Source: Pseudocitrobacter vendiensis (GTDB taxonomy: Bacteria; Pseudomonadota; Gammaproteobacteria; Enterobacterales; Enterobacteriaceae). Taken from it: a stretch of 64,000 nt of DNA. The translations under genes were made by a program, and so were the position numbers. The notes under the pieces were generated by a model. The model was not told the DNA's origin. It searched no databases and saw only the letters and a program-made list of their open reading frames with translations. The DNA is taken from NCBI RefSeq assembly GCF_943590815.1, contig NZ_CALSBS010000018.1, positions 34,099 through 98,098 on the forward strand. Reading direction: 5' to 3'. Every line of letters begins with the position of its first letter. Position 1 is the first letter of the stretch. Below are positions 28,632 through 38,229 of this stretch, piece by piece.

Positions 28632-28972
28632 CAGCGAACCCCGTTGTGTTCCAGGCTGAAGTGATTACCGTCCGGACGGGATTTGAAGCGACCGCCCCAC
28701 GTTCCGCCCAGTGACTCCCAGTACTCGCCCAGCGGCAGATATGCCGTGCTGTCGGTCTGGTACTGGCCGTTAATGAACAAATTGAAGTCCACGGCCAGAC
28801 GCTGTGTATGCAGGCTGTTGGTGATACCACTGCCTTTTTTCGCGTTCAGCGCAGCCTGCTCCGGCGTGCGGTACGCTTCACCGAACGTCAGGCGGTAGCC
28901 GTGTGATTCAGACCACTGGATCAGATTTGCCACCATCACGGTGAAAAGCTGCTGTTTTTCGCTCAGTGTCAT
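28631..28972 (-). CDS. Endolysin, M15-family peptidase
   Basis: 113 residues, a compact M15 (VanY/Ply-type) L-alanyl-D-glutamate peptidase. Metal ligands are visible as the His and Asp in HTQRLAVDFNLF (near 56) and the His of DGNHFSLEHNG near the C-terminus; GEAYRTPEQA (near 31) is also characteristic. No signal peptide, so export depends on the upstream holin. Overlaps the holin gene by four bases (ATGA). Confidence 0.9.
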   Translation of the reverse strand: MTLSEKQQLFTVMVANLIQWSESHGYRLTFGEAYRTPEQAALNAKKGSGITNSLHTQRLAVDFNLFINGQYQTDSTAYLPLGEYWESLGGTWGGRFKSRPDGNHFSLEHNGVR

Positions 28973-29265
28973 TTCCCTGTCCCTTTGTTCAAAAAACCGC
29001 CAATTCCTTTTTTACGCAGCCAGGCTTCCACCCCATTCAACCCCAGAATACCCAGCCCCGACCCAATGCCGACCAGCGCCAGCGGATGAATATCCGGTAC
29101 CACATACAGCGCCACGCCGGCCAGCAGTGACAATGCACTGCCGACAATCAGACGGCCAGCCAGTAAGCGAACGGTAATCGGCTCATCGCTGTTCAGCATC
29201 TTTCCCAGCGCAATCAACGCGCCCATGATGGCCAGCGCAATAAATCCCTTTTCGTAATCCTGCAT
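28969..29265 (-). CDS. Holin
   Basis: 98 residues with two to three predicted transmembrane helices (about 8-22, 35-58, 64-80) and a basic C-terminus (RKKGIGGFLNKGTGK). Position directly upstream of the endolysin and spanins gives the cassette holin-endolysin-Rz/Rz1. Family resemblance is to the HP1/K139 type holins, but this is inferred from topology and place. Confidence 0.82.
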   Translation of the reverse strand: MQDYEKGFIALAIMGALIALGKMLNSDEPITVRLLAGRLIVGSALSLLAGVALYVVPDIHPLALVGIGSGLGILGLNGVEAWLRKKGIGGFLNKGTGK

Positions 29266-29274
29266 CCCTGCCTC

Positions 29275-29730
29275 TTATCCAATCAGGTTTTCCGTGGCTT
29301 CCGCTTCCAGATACGGAATGCCGTCAATGTTGATAAATTTAGGGCTGGTCACGAGAAACTTAATTTTTCGCGTGGACAGCGCTCCGCCTTTGGGATCGAG
29401 ATCCAGAAGGTTGTTCAGCAGCAGCTTGCAGCCGAACGCCTCAACTTTGGTTTCTTCGTTGCCGGCTTTGGCATAGAAGAGAAAATCCAGCTCAGGAATG
29501 CCGCGCCATGACCCGGCAGATTGTGCGCGGGCTTTGATGGAGGCCAGCGCCTTAGTGGCCAGTTCCAGCTCACCTTCGGCGGACACATCACCATCCACCC
29601 AGCCATCCGGCACGCCGCGCGTCTGCGCTGCTGCGGTGTTGTCGGTGATATCGAGCGAAATTTTCTCCGCATGTACCAGTTCGCCATCCATATAGAAGTC
29701 GAAGGACATGCCCGAAATACGTCTGGTCAT
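29275..29730 (-). CDS. Tail tube protein (gpFII-like, DUF2597 type)
   Basis: 151 residues, starting MTRRISGMSFDFYMDGELV. The tube family of HP1/K139-like phages. It polymerises around the tape measure under the sheath. ATG overlaps the sheath stop (29727-29730), the same order as P2 FI-FII. Compact beta-rich sequence without unusual features. Confidence 0.85.
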   Translation of the reverse strand: MTRRISGMSFDFYMDGELVHAEKISLDITDNTAAAQTRGVPDGWVDGDVSAEGELELATKALASIKARAQSAGSWRGIPELDFLFYAKAGNEETKVEAFGCKLLLNNLLDLDPKGGALSTRKIKFLVTSPKFINIDGIPYLEAEATENLIG

Positions 29731-30854
29731 GAATTTGTCTCCAGGCTGGCATCCAGCAACAGGCTGATCGTGATTTGCAGCGGTACTTCATACGTACGCA
29801 CCACCATGTAAATATCCACCGCCTTTTTGGTCTTCCAGACGATCGTGATATCGCCGTCCTGTGGCGGCTTCACTTCGCCGGGGAAGGACACGCCGTTAAT
29901 GTTCGCCGCTGTGGACATTTCGCGCAGCGGACGCGCAAACAGCGTCTGGTGTGCGGCAATGCTGCCCGGTGTACTGTTTAGCGAACGGTCGGCAATCTTG
30001 CCGATGGCCAGCAAACGCACACGACGCGCGGCTTTATCCACAATACGCAGCGTTTCAATGGACTGATAATCTCCACCCTCAACGTCCAGCGTACGGCCGT
30101 CAGACCAGTAGTAACCGTCATAGTCCGGATACCACATCGGCACGCTGTAGCGCTGTGCTTCCAGTGCCTGAAGCGTGGCCAGTTCCAGTACCGCGCCAGT
30201 ACCATCCTTCGGCAGCTCATCGCTCCCCATGCTCAGCAGCGCCCCGGTCTTCACCCTAGCCGGGCTGTCGGCAATAGTGACAGCACGGTTACACAGACGG
30301 CCGGCAAGAACGCCCGGTTCGTTACCCCAGAGACGGGGAACCAGCTGTACAGATTTCTCGGCAATACCTTCCTGAAGCGTGGACAGGCGGGTCAGATAGT
30401 CGGCCTGCGCCTCCTCATCCTGCATCCCCTGTACTGCCAGAATGAACCAGACCCAGCGGCCATATTTCGCCGTCAGTTCCGATCGCAGCGTTGCCGCCTG
30501 GTTAATGGTGGCTTTAGCGGAAACATCATCCGACAGCACAACACCTTCCACCGAACAGGACACCTGCGCCGCTTTTACCGCCGCCACCCAGGCATCCGGC
30601 TCGCTGTCTGCGGCCAGCACGTGGACAAATCCCCACCAGTTCTGGCCGGCATTAGCCAGCGCGGCCAGTACATCGTTCTTTAACGGGCTGTCGTCTTCGC
30701 CCAGGAGCGAGTCAAAATCGCTCTGCGCGTTGACGGCCAGCGTCTTCCCTACATTTGTTTTACCGGTACCGATAAACAGCAGCGTGCGCTCCACCTCGTT
30801 GGTTTCGCCAAGCAGCTGGTTTACCTGATTAACGGTTACGTTTGGCCAGGTCAT
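29727..30854 (-). CDS. Contractile tail sheath protein (gpFI-like, DUF2586 type)
   Basis: 375 residues (MTWPNVTVNQVNQLLGETN...). It includes YWSDGRTLDVEGGDYQSIET (near 250), typical of sheath C-terminal domains, and ends with a beta strand region that would engage neighbouring subunits. Preceded and followed by four-base overlaps. Presence of sheath and tube makes the phage a myovirus morphotype. Confidence 0.88.
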   Translation of the reverse strand: MTWPNVTVNQVNQLLGETNEVERTLLFIGTGKTNVGKTLAVNAQSDFDSLLGEDDSPLKNDVLAALANAGQNWWGFVHVLAADSEPDAWVAAVKAAQVSCSVEGVVLSDDVSAKATINQAATLRSELTAKYGRWVWFILAVQGMQDEEAQADYLTRLSTLQEGIAEKSVQLVPRLWGNEPGVLAGRLCNRAVTIADSPARVKTGALLSMGSDELPKDGTGAVLELATLQALEAQRYSVPMWYPDYDGYYWSDGRTLDVEGGDYQSIETLRIVDKAARRVRLLAIGKIADRSLNSTPGSIAAHQTLFARPLREMSTAANINGVSFPGEVKPPQDGDITIVWKTKKAVDIYMVVRTYEVPLQITISLLLDASLETNS

Positions 30855-31555
30855 GCTCTCCCCCTGATATCCTGCGCGTTAACATCCAGACCGAACCCGA
30901 CAGCCTGAAGCTGTCGCGCCAGCGCTTTGTTAAAATCGTCCTGACCAATCCCCAGAAACGCCCTGGCAGGTAAATCAATCTGCCAGGAGGTTTTGACCGG
31001 CTTATCCTCCAGTGTCCGGATAAGCAGACCAGCCTGACGGGCGGTCATTTTTTCCTGTATTTCCTTATAACCGGGTTTACGCCAGCGCTTACCGCGCCTG
31101 ACTTTGTACCCGGCTTTGCGCAGGCGCTTCGCCTGTCGCAGTGAGGCAGGCTTATCCCCCTGCTCACGGCCTGCCACCTGCTTACGGTTGACGGTGACGC
31201 TCATCCCGTTTTGCTGCACATATCCCACGACGCCGGCAGAGAGTTTCCCTTTTGCGTTGCGGTAATGACCGCCGGCAAGGTAGAGCCTGACGGACTCGGT
31301 TTCCGGCATCTCCCGGATGCGGATAAGTTTTGGCATGTTGCGCAGCATCTTGCCCTTACGCCGCGTCTGCCTTGCCGGCCACTTCCCCCCTTCCGGTGAC
31401 TGCTGATTACGCACATTGCGCTTAGACGCAGCCTCTACGCCATATTTAGCCATTCGCCACAACAGGCGACGGCGCTTCGGCGGCGGTAGCTCCAGGCTGG
31501 CCAGCGCTGCCTGAAGCTGCCGGAACTGCTCCTGATTCAGCTCTCCCTGAATCAT
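30851..31555 (-). CDS. Virion morphogenesis / tail completion protein (gpS-like)
   Basis: 234 residues, very basic in the middle (RKGKMLRNMPKLIRI, KRLRKAGYKVRRGKRWRK). It matches the phage virion morphogenesis family (Phage_tail_S) in its N-terminal LRRLLWRMAKYG-like block and place after gpR. P2 gpS is needed to complete the tail before joining to the head. Overlaps both neighbours by four bases. Confidence 0.83.
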   Translation of the reverse strand: MIQGELNQEQFRQLQAALASLELPPPKRRRLLWRMAKYGVEAASKRNVRNQQSPEGGKWPARQTRRKGKMLRNMPKLIRIREMPETESVRLYLAGGHYRNAKGKLSAGVVGYVQQNGMSVTVNRKQVAGREQGDKPASLRQAKRLRKAGYKVRRGKRWRKPGYKEIQEKMTARQAGLLIRTLEDKPVKTSWQIDLPARAFLGIGQDDFNKALARQLQAVGFGLDVNAQDIRGRA

Positions 31556-32034
31556 TGCTGCCCCTCAGTCAGCGGGATAATCGTCACTTCCTCTGCCGTC
31601 CAGATGTCCGGCTCAGCCAGTCGCCAGCGCTGACCATCGAAGGGGATTTCACCTTTGGGGTCGGGGATCATATTCAGTTCTTCCGCCATCGGGAGCGTCA
31701 CCACCATGATGGCCGTCTCCTGGTCGATGGTTTCGATATCGAACTCCGGCAGCTCGCTGTCAATGCCGGTTTCCTCCAGCAGTCCCCGCTCATCCTGCGT
31801 CAGCCATGACATAAACAGCGCCATCAGGATTTTGGGATCGTACTCACGGTAGGGATAACGCTCCCACGTCAGGACGGCGTTATAGCGGATGATGGCAAGG
31901 CGATACTGCCCCAGCCCGTTATCCCGCTGTGCCGGAATGAACGTGATTTCGTCCATCTGGCTGTCAAAACCCTGCATGGCACGCTTCGGCATGTTTGCAA
32001 TGAGAAAATCGGTCAGTTGCTTCAGCTGGCTCAT
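31552..32034 (-). CDS. Tail completion protein (gpR-like)
   Basis: 160 residues. Begins LKQLTDFLIANMPKRAM and holds YRLAIIRYNAVLTWERYPY, both characteristic of the R family in the HP1/K139 branch. In P2 gpR caps the tail for head attachment. ATGA overlap with gpL upstream and with gpS downstream indicates tight coupling. Confidence 0.82.
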   Translation of the reverse strand: MSQLKQLTDFLIANMPKRAMQGFDSQMDEITFIPAQRDNGLGQYRLAIIRYNAVLTWERYPYREYDPKILMALFMSWLTQDERGLLEETGIDSELPEFDIETIDQETAIMVVTLPMAEELNMIPDPKGEIPFDGQRWRLAEPDIWTAEEVTIIPLTEGQQ

Positions 32035-32483
32035 ATCATGGCCACCGTAATACGTTTCAGCCCCTTGATACGCCGTACTGTCAGTGTGGATTCGGCAATC
32101 AGGCTGGAGCGGGTTTCGTCACTCTCCTGCCCCGGATGGCTCTCACGCCGCCCAACAGAAGCAAATTCCCCCATCAGGTCAGCTTTGGCGCGGGCATACA
32201 CCGCCTTGCGGTAGCGGGCGCACAGCAGATTTTCGCCGTCGATTTCCACTCCTGGCACGTTCTCCGCGCTCGTGTGGCCATCGTCCTGATATTTCGCGGC
32301 GACCTTAACGAGATCGTCATTGATTTCGCCGGCTGCGGTCAGCAGCGCCTGGCGAATGGTGGCTGCGTCGATATCGGCCGGAATGGTGCGCTGGGACTGA
32401 AAATCCCTCACGCTGAGGTCTGGCCAGAAGCCGTCATTCGTCAGAATGGCGTCATCAAAATCAATAGAGGTTCCGCTGAACAT
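32031..32483 (-). CDS. Head completion/stabilisation protein (gpL-like)
   Basis: 150 residues from the ATG at 32483 (MFSGTSIDFDDAILTNDGFWPDL), which has CCGGAG upstream; the frame is open 13 codons further up but without a ribosome site. The DFQSQRTIPADID block is typical of the L family, which forms the connector between portal and tail in P2-like heads. A 95-bp gap separates it from the terminase small subunit gene. Confidence 0.87.
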   Translation of the reverse strand: MFSGTSIDFDDAILTNDGFWPDLSVRDFQSQRTIPADIDAATIRQALLTAAGEINDDLVKVAAKYQDDGHTSAENVPGVEIDGENLLCARYRKAVYARAKADLMGEFASVGRRESHPGQESDETRSSLIAESTLTVRRIKGLKRITVAMI

Positions 32484-32578
32484 CCTGTTTCTCCGGAAAA
32501 AAGCGGGCTGGCCGGTTTCCACGGGCGATACGCTTATGCGATCCCCTCCACCGCGCCCGCTTTCGGGTCGGTAGCCTT

Positions 32579-33280
32579 TTACTTGTTAAGTACCCGCAGA
32601 CGTGCAGCTATACGCTGCAACATCGTGCCGACACCACATTTAGGGTCGAATCCCTTCGCCTGCTCCAGCAGTTCCTTAGCCCGGAGCAATACTTCCCTGT
32701 CTTCCGTTGCCGCTGCGCGTGGCTCTCCGTTTTCATCGCGTAGCAGGTGCAGACCGGCAAACTTCACGTATTTGGCCTTTATGACCTCATACACATTCCA
32801 GTGCTGCATCACGTTCCCCAGCGTGCGGCCGAAATACGGCTCTACATCATGTCCCTCAACGGCTTCCGCTTCCGCCCAGGACAACACCGTATCCGCCACA
32901 AACACCGGGAACGCACTGCCGAACGCGGCCGGGGTTTCCTGCCCCCGTTGGATGGCCACATCCGCCCAGTCCAGCGCCTGGTCAAACTGGCCTGTATCAA
33001 ACAGCCAGACGACACACCAGGCAAAAACAGGATTCTGCTGCACACTGTCACCCTCCAGCCAGGATTGCGCGGTAGGCATCCAGCGCGGTAGCAGCACATC
33101 ACGCTTAAACTCCATGCGCTCAGCGCGGCTTTCAATCGCTGCGGCCGCGGCAACATCTTTCTCCAGCGCGACAATCTGAATGTGCAGGCTGGTTTCCGTG
33201 TCCAGAGACTGCTGTTGTCGCAGTAACCGCTCTGCTTCAATTCGTGCGCTGTGGCGCTGTGCCGGTGACAGTTGCATCAA
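32579..33280 (-). CDS. Terminase small subunit / endonuclease (gpM-like)
   Basis: 233 residues. Starts MMQLSPAQRHSARIEAERLL and contains FDTGQFDQALDWADVAIQ and FVADTVLSWAEAEA, signatures of the P2 gpM family. In P2 gpM recognises and cuts cos together with gpP. It is 7 bases after the capsid gene. Confidence 0.9.
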   Translation of the reverse strand: MMQLSPAQRHSARIEAERLLRQQQSLDTETSLHIQIVALEKDVAAAAAIESRAERMEFKRDVLLPRWMPTAQSWLEGDSVQQNPVFAWCVVWLFDTGQFDQALDWADVAIQRGQETPAAFGSAFPVFVADTVLSWAEAEAVEGHDVEPYFGRTLGNVMQHWNVYEVIKAKYVKFAGLHLLRDENGEPRAAATEDREVLLRAKELLEQAKGFDPKCGVGTMLQRIAARLRVLNK

Positions 33281-33287
33281 ATTCCCC

Positions 33288-34322
33288 TTACTCGCCTGCC
33301 GGAGGCGCGACAGGTGCCCCGATAGTTACCGCACTTTCATCAAACGCGGCGTACAGTTCCGGATACTCAACCGCATAACCTTCGTTACGCAGGTATTTGT
33401 TTTCGTACTGTTTACGGTCTTCCACAAACTCCGCCTTACGCTGGCGCGTGCCGCGCTGGGTGTAGATGTGCAGGTTCGGCAGCGTGGTGACGATCATACG
33501 TTTGCCCGGCATAAACGGCGGAACGTAAGCCGTGCGACCGGCGATACTGTCAGACAGCAGCTGTGCGGCAATCTTCTCGGTCGGCTTATCCGCTTTCTGG
33601 TACAGGCGGAAAGATTCAGCCGCCACAAGGTCAGCGCCAACCAGCACCACCAGACGCGGGTCATTGCGGAACTGTGCCGGAATTTTGGCGTTAATAAGGT
33701 CGGAAGCCATCGCATCGAGTGACACATAATCGCCTTTACCGTCGCCATCGAGCACAACCGCATCGGTGATGATCTGCTGGCCATCCTTCCACTCTTTGAC
33801 GATCTGGTGCCAGCCCTTGTTCACATCTTCGTCGTTCGGATTCTTCTCGGCGTCTGTAGTTTCCGCAACAGACTTACCGTTAAAGCCGATACGCAGCATA
33901 TCCAGCGCAAACGCCTGATTGGTGAACTCCTGGACACGCTGGAAGAACTCGTTTTCATCGCCGGCATTCGCCCAGACAGAAAGCAGTTGCCAGGTCAGCG
34001 CGGCACAGGAATCGGTTTCGACCAGCTTGTAGTCATTACCGCTTACACCCACTTTTTTACGGAAGCGACCATCCAGCACACGACCGGTATACAGCCCCGA
34101 ACTGCCGACCGGCACAACCTGCCCCTGTAACTGGTCAACATCAGCGACCGTCAGGAAATTCAGGAAGGAAGACTCTTCCAGCAATGCATTACGCATCTGG
34201 GTTTCTTTCGGGTCGGTCAGCGCAAACCAGCGGTCTTCTTCAGTAGCACCGTAGGATTCACGCAGCCCCGTATGGTACTGACGCAGAAACTGACGGGCTT
34301 TTGCATTCAATTGCATATTCAT
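33288..34322 (-). CDS. Major capsid protein (gpN-like)
   Basis: 344 residues; P2 gpN-type capsid protein, HK97 fold. N-terminal MNMQLNAKARQFLRQYHTGL is presumably the delta region removed by the scaffold protease; YTGRVLDGRFRKKVGVSGNDY and FVEDRKQYENKYLRNEGY are characteristic. The predicted copy number fits T=4 or T=7 icosahedra. Follows the scaffold/protease gene. Confidence 0.93.
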   Translation of the reverse strand: MNMQLNAKARQFLRQYHTGLRESYGATEEDRWFALTDPKETQMRNALLEESSFLNFLTVADVDQLQGQVVPVGSSGLYTGRVLDGRFRKKVGVSGNDYKLVETDSCAALTWQLLSVWANAGDENEFFQRVQEFTNQAFALDMLRIGFNGKSVAETTDAEKNPNDEDVNKGWHQIVKEWKDGQQIITDAVVLDGDGKGDYVSLDAMASDLINAKIPAQFRNDPRLVVLVGADLVAAESFRLYQKADKPTEKIAAQLLSDSIAGRTAYVPPFMPGKRMIVTTLPNLHIYTQRGTRQRKAEFVEDRKQYENKYLRNEGYAVEYPELYAAFDESAVTIGAPVAPPAGE

Positions 34323-34350
34323 TTTCCTTAAAGAAAATCAGCATCATCCC

Positions 34351-35187
34351 TTACAGGAAGTTGAAGCCTTTTTTGCCCTTGCTGAACTGCTTGTTCGGCA
34401 ATTTGGTAACTTTCTCATTCAGCTTGCTGAAGCCCTTCACCAGCTCCGGCAGATTGCCAACCAGACGCGCAAAATCTTCGGTATCCACCACCTCTTTCAC
34501 GGTTTCTACATCGTCCTGCACATCGGATACGGCTTCTTCAGCAGTATCAAGACGCGTTTCAATCGCCGTCACACGGTCTTCCAGTGCGGCCAGCGCATCA
34601 GCCATCGCCTGCATGGCATCAGACGGCACCGGATCCGGTTCAGTAGTTTGTTCCGGTTCTTCAATACTGAAAAAATGACGCCAGCCTTTTTTCGCTTTAG
34701 ACATTCCCTTTTCCTTTTTAAATTCCCTGACTTCATCAAACGCCAGCGGCTTATATGGCCCGATACGTTTTCCTTTCGTGCGGCTGAAACGTAGCCGTGT
34801 GGTGCTTACCCCGGCCGGACTGTCAGTAATGGCCAGACCTTCGAGATAGGTTTTGCCGGTATTTCTGAAATTCCCGTCCGGTGTAAACTCCGGTGATAAA
34901 AATAAAAGTTGTCCTTTCGCATTAGCCTGAAGCAATGCAATAGCCGGACAGAGTCGGGCATATAAACGAAGAATACCTTCATCATCCCGCTCGGCTTTTA
35001 CTTCCAGCACTTCCCCCATATTCCCGAAATTACGGGTATGCTCCGGCCATAACAGCGCGGTATATAAATTGGGGTCATATAATTCAGCGGCATCGAGTAA
35101 CCATTGTTCTTCAATGGTTCTTTTATCGACTGTTTCACCCGCAGTGGCGATACAAATCCAGTTTGTTGCCAGTTGTGAACCTGACAT
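34351..35187 (-). CDS. Capsid scaffold and serine protease (gpO-like)
   Basis: 278 residues from the ATG at 35187 with GGAGG upstream. The N-terminal half is a herpes-type serine protease: the His in LWPEHTRNFG (near 49) and the Ser in AITDSPAGVS (near 122) are the likely catalytic residues. The C-terminal half is a long coiled coil (about 180-250, EDRVTAIETRLDTAEEAV) that acts as scaffold. Divergent from the terminase gene across a 170-bp AT-rich promoter region. Confidence 0.92.
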   Translation of the reverse strand: MSGSQLATNWICIATAGETVDKRTIEEQWLLDAAELYDPNLYTALLWPEHTRNFGNMGEVLEVKAERDDEGILRLYARLCPAIALLQANAKGQLLFLSPEFTPDGNFRNTGKTYLEGLAITDSPAGVSTTRLRFSRTKGKRIGPYKPLAFDEVREFKKEKGMSKAKKGWRHFFSIEEPEQTTEPDPVPSDAMQAMADALAALEDRVTAIETRLDTAEEAVSDVQDDVETVKEVVDTEDFARLVGNLPELVKGFSKLNEKVTKLPNKQFSKGKKGFNFL

Positions 35188-35357
35188 ATTGCCTCCGTTC
35201 ATTCTGCGAGTTTCAGTATTAACAATAAAAGACTCTCACGCACTCCAATTATTTCGGAGAAATTCGGATATAAGCAATAACCGAACAAAGCAGAATTAAT
35301 TTTCAAAAATTGAGGGTAATTTGCTGAATAATTCGCTTATTAATAAAAAGATGAATT

Positions 35358-37160
35358 ATGGCAAGGAAGCCGATGGCAAAATACAGTGAAGAACTAAAAG
35401 GAGTGGCAAGGGCGCTATACCTGAAGCGCTATACACCGCAGGAAATTGCCAGCGAACTTAATTTACCCAACCGGCGAATCGTTTATTACTGGGCGGAGAA
35501 ATATTGCTGGGCGGAACTGCTCAGCCATGAATCTACAGAAGACGCGCTGAATCGCCGCGTGCAGTCACTGACGCTACGTGAGGGCAAATCAGAGCTGGAG
35601 CTGCGCGAGCTGGACAGTCTTGTCGCCCACCTGGTGAAACTCCGTGCGCAGAATAACAAGCATCAGGAAAAGCTGGCTGAAATTAAACACCGTGGCGACG
35701 GCGATGCAGCTGCACCGCGCCAGCCTGGCGACGGGGAGAAATCGCGTAAACGCGGAAAATACAAAAAGAACGATATCAGCCATCTCACCCAGGAGGATTT
35801 TGACCGGTTCGCGCTGGAGCATCTTTTCGGGTACCAGAAACACCTGCGAGCCAATCTTCACCAACAGATCAGGAATATCCTCAAGAGCCGTCAGATTGGC
35901 GCGACCTGGTATTTTTCGATAGAAGCCTTTGAAAATGCGGTGATGACGGGCGATCCGCAAATATTCCTCTCGGCATCCAAAGCCCAGGCGGAAGTCTTCC
36001 GAAGCTACATCGTGAACATCGCAGAGCAGTATTTCGGCGTGGAACTCACGGGCAACCCCATCCGCCTGTCCAACGGCGCGGAGCTGCGCTTCCTGTCCAC
36101 CAACAAGAATACCGCCCAGTCCTACAGCGGCCATCTGTACTGCGATGAATATTTCTGGGTACCGAACTTCGCAAAACTGAATGAAGTGGCCAGTGCGATG
36201 GCCACGCACGACAAATGGCGTACCACCTACTTTTCCACGCCCAGCAGCAAAACCCACCAGGCATACCCGTTCTGGACGGGGGAAGAATGGAAGCGCGGCG
36301 ACAAAAAACGCGCGCGGGTGCAGTTTCCAACAGAAAAGGAGCTGCGCAACGGTGGGCGACTCTGCCCCGATGGCCAGTGGCGCTACATCATCACGCTGGA
36401 AGATGCGATCGCCGGTGGCTTTAACCTGGCCAGCATCGAGAAGCTACGCAACCGCTACAACCGCGACACGTTCAACATGCTCTATATGTGCGTATTCGTG
36501 GACAGTAAAGACAGCGTATTTTCGTTCTCCCGCGTCGAAAAATGCTGTGTCGATCCGGATACGTGGGAAGACCATGACGAAGACCTTCCCCGTCCGTTCG
36601 GTAACAGAGAGGTATGGGCAGGCTATGACCCCGCCCGCAGCGGCGATACGTCCACCTTTGTGATTATCGCGCCGCCGATACTGGCCGTCGAAAAGTTTCG
36701 CGTACTGCGCGTTTTCCACTGGCAGGGGATGAACTGGAAATGGCAGGCGGCACAGATTAAGAAGCTGTTTGGCCAGTACAACATGACCTACATCGGTATT
36801 GATATCACCGGGCTGGGAAGCGGTGTCTTTGAAGACGTTCAGCACTTTGCCATGCGCCAGGCAGTCGCGATCCGCTACGGCGTCGAGACCAAAAATCGTC
36901 TGGTGATGAAGATGATTGACGTAATCGAAGACGGCCGCGTGGAATGGGATAAGGAGAAGACCGAAATCGCCGCCAGCTTTATGACCATCCGGCGCACGTC
37001 CACGGCCAGCGGCAACGCGATGACGTTCGTTGCCGATCGCACCGCAGAAACAGGCCACGCAGACAGTTTCTGGGCTATCGCCCACGCTATCGACAATGAA
37101 CCACTCAATTACGGAAACCAGCGTAAATCACGCTGGGGAAACTTAGGGAAAGCAGCATGA
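35358..37160 (+). CDS. Terminase large (ATPase) subunit (gpP-like)
   Basis: 600 residues. N-terminal helix-turn-helix-like region (KRYTPQEIASELNLPNRRIV), packaging ATPase with LKSRQIGATWYFSIEAF as Walker A-like motif (near 180) and HLYCDEYFW as Walker B (near 261), then an RNase H-type nuclease with WAGYDPARSGD and GIDITGLGSG. Divergent from the head operon; the end overlaps the portal ATG (ATGA). The ribosome site is weak. Confidence 0.94.
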   Translation: MARKPMAKYSEELKGVARALYLKRYTPQEIASELNLPNRRIVYYWAEKYCWAELLSHESTEDALNRRVQSLTLREGKSELELRELDSLVAHLVKLRAQNNKHQEKLAEIKHRGDGDAAAPRQPGDGEKSRKRGKYKKNDISHLTQEDFDRFALEHLFGYQKHLRANLHQQIRNILKSRQIGATWYFSIEAFENAVMTGDPQIFLSASKAQAEVFRSYIVNIAEQYFGVELTGNPIRLSNGAELRFLSTNKNTAQSYSGHLYCDEYFWVPNFAKLNEVASAMATHDKWRTTYFSTPSSKTHQAYPFWTGEEWKRGDKKRARVQFPTEKELRNGGRLCPDGQWRYIITLEDAIAGGFNLASIEKLRNRYNRDTFNMLYMCVFVDSKDSVFSFSRVEKCCVDPDTWEDHDEDLPRPFGNREVWAGYDPARSGDTSTFVIIAPPILAVEKFRVLRVFHWQGMNWKWQAAQIKKLFGQYNMTYIGIDITGLGSGVFEDVQHFAMRQAVAIRYGVETKNRLVMKMIDVIEDGRVEWDKEKTEIAASFMTIRRTSTASGNAMTFVADRTAETGHADSFWAIAHAIDNEPLNYGNQRKSRWGNLGKAA

Positions 37161-38176
37161 AGAAACGCAAATTCCGGGAGCGTCGCAGCGCCCCAAAACC
37201 GCGCCATATGAGCCTTATCAGCCTGGGTAAACCTGAACCCATTCTGACCACCGGCACAAACTATACCGATGTCTGGTACGACAACGAGGCAGAGCACTGG
37301 ACGCTACCGATTGACCGGCTGGCACTCGCGCAACTGGTGAACCTCAATGCACAGCACGGCGGCGTGCTGTATGCCCGTCGCAATATGGTGACGGCAAACT
37401 ATGAAAATGGCGGGCTTACGCATGAACAGCTGGGGGCGGCAGTATTCGACTGGCTGACGTTCGGTGATGTGGCCATTCTGAAGGTGCGCAATGGATGGGG
37501 GGATGTGGTGGCGCTGTATCCGCTGCCGGCGCTGTACACCCGGCAGCGCAAAACTGGAGAATTCGTCGTGCTGCAACAGGCTGAACCAATGATTTACCCC
37601 CCTGAAGATATCATCTTCCTGAAGCAGTACGACCCGCAGCAGGCGGTTTATGGCCTCCCGGACTACATCAGCGGCATTCATTCCGCACTGCTGAACGGTG
37701 AGGCGACTATCTTCCGCCGCCGTTACTACCACAACGGCGCTCACACGGGGGGCATTATCTATTCCAATGACCCGAACATGACCGACGAAGTGGAAGAAGA
37801 GATTATCAGCAAGCTGGAACAGTCGAAGGGGATCGGGAACTTCAGCACCATGTTTGTGAACATCCCCAAAGGCGATCCGGATGGCATTAAATTTATCCCG
37901 ATTGGCGATATCAGCGCCAAAGATGAGTTTCAGAACATCAAGAGCATCAGCGCCCAGGACGTGCTGACCGCGCATCGCTTCCCGGCAGGGCTGGCGGGGA
38001 TTATCCCGACGAACGGCGCAGTAATGGGAGATATTGAGAAAGCGGCTAAAACCTACCGTAAAGCTGAAATTCTGCCAATCCAGCGCATGTTTGCCGCAGC
38101 AGTAGCGAATCAGCCCGATATTCCACAACATTTATACCTGAATTACATGAAAGACAGCGAGCTGGAAGGTGATTAA
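37157..38176 (+). CDS. Portal protein (gpQ-like)
   Basis: 339 residues, P2 gpQ family (PBSX-type portal). Contains PLPALYTRQRKTGEF, FRRRYYHNGAHTGGIIYS and FPAGLAGIIPTNGAVMGD. Forms the dodecameric vertex through which DNA is packed. Coupled to the terminase gene by overlap, forming a two-gene rightward unit. Confidence 0.94.
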   Translation: MKKRKFRERRSAPKPRHMSLISLGKPEPILTTGTNYTDVWYDNEAEHWTLPIDRLALAQLVNLNAQHGGVLYARRNMVTANYENGGLTHEQLGAAVFDWLTFGDVAILKVRNGWGDVVALYPLPALYTRQRKTGEFVVLQQAEPMIYPPEDIIFLKQYDPQQAVYGLPDYISGIHSALLNGEATIFRRRYYHNGAHTGGIIYSNDPNMTDEVEEEIISKLEQSKGIGNFSTMFVNIPKGDPDGIKFIPIGDISAKDEFQNIKSISAQDVLTAHRFPAGLAGIIPTNGAVMGDIEKAAKTYRKAEILPIQRMFAAAVANQPDIPQHLYLNYMKDSELEGD

Positions 38177-38229
38177 TACCCTCAAAAAGGCTAAAATATA
38201 GGCGTTTTCAGGGTCATGGAGCGCGGAAT

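Noticed and set aside
32136..33179. 347-codon plus-strand frame across gpL and gpM genes
   Set aside because: Runs through two well supported head genes and the gap between them; Ser/Ala/Cys-rich without homology.
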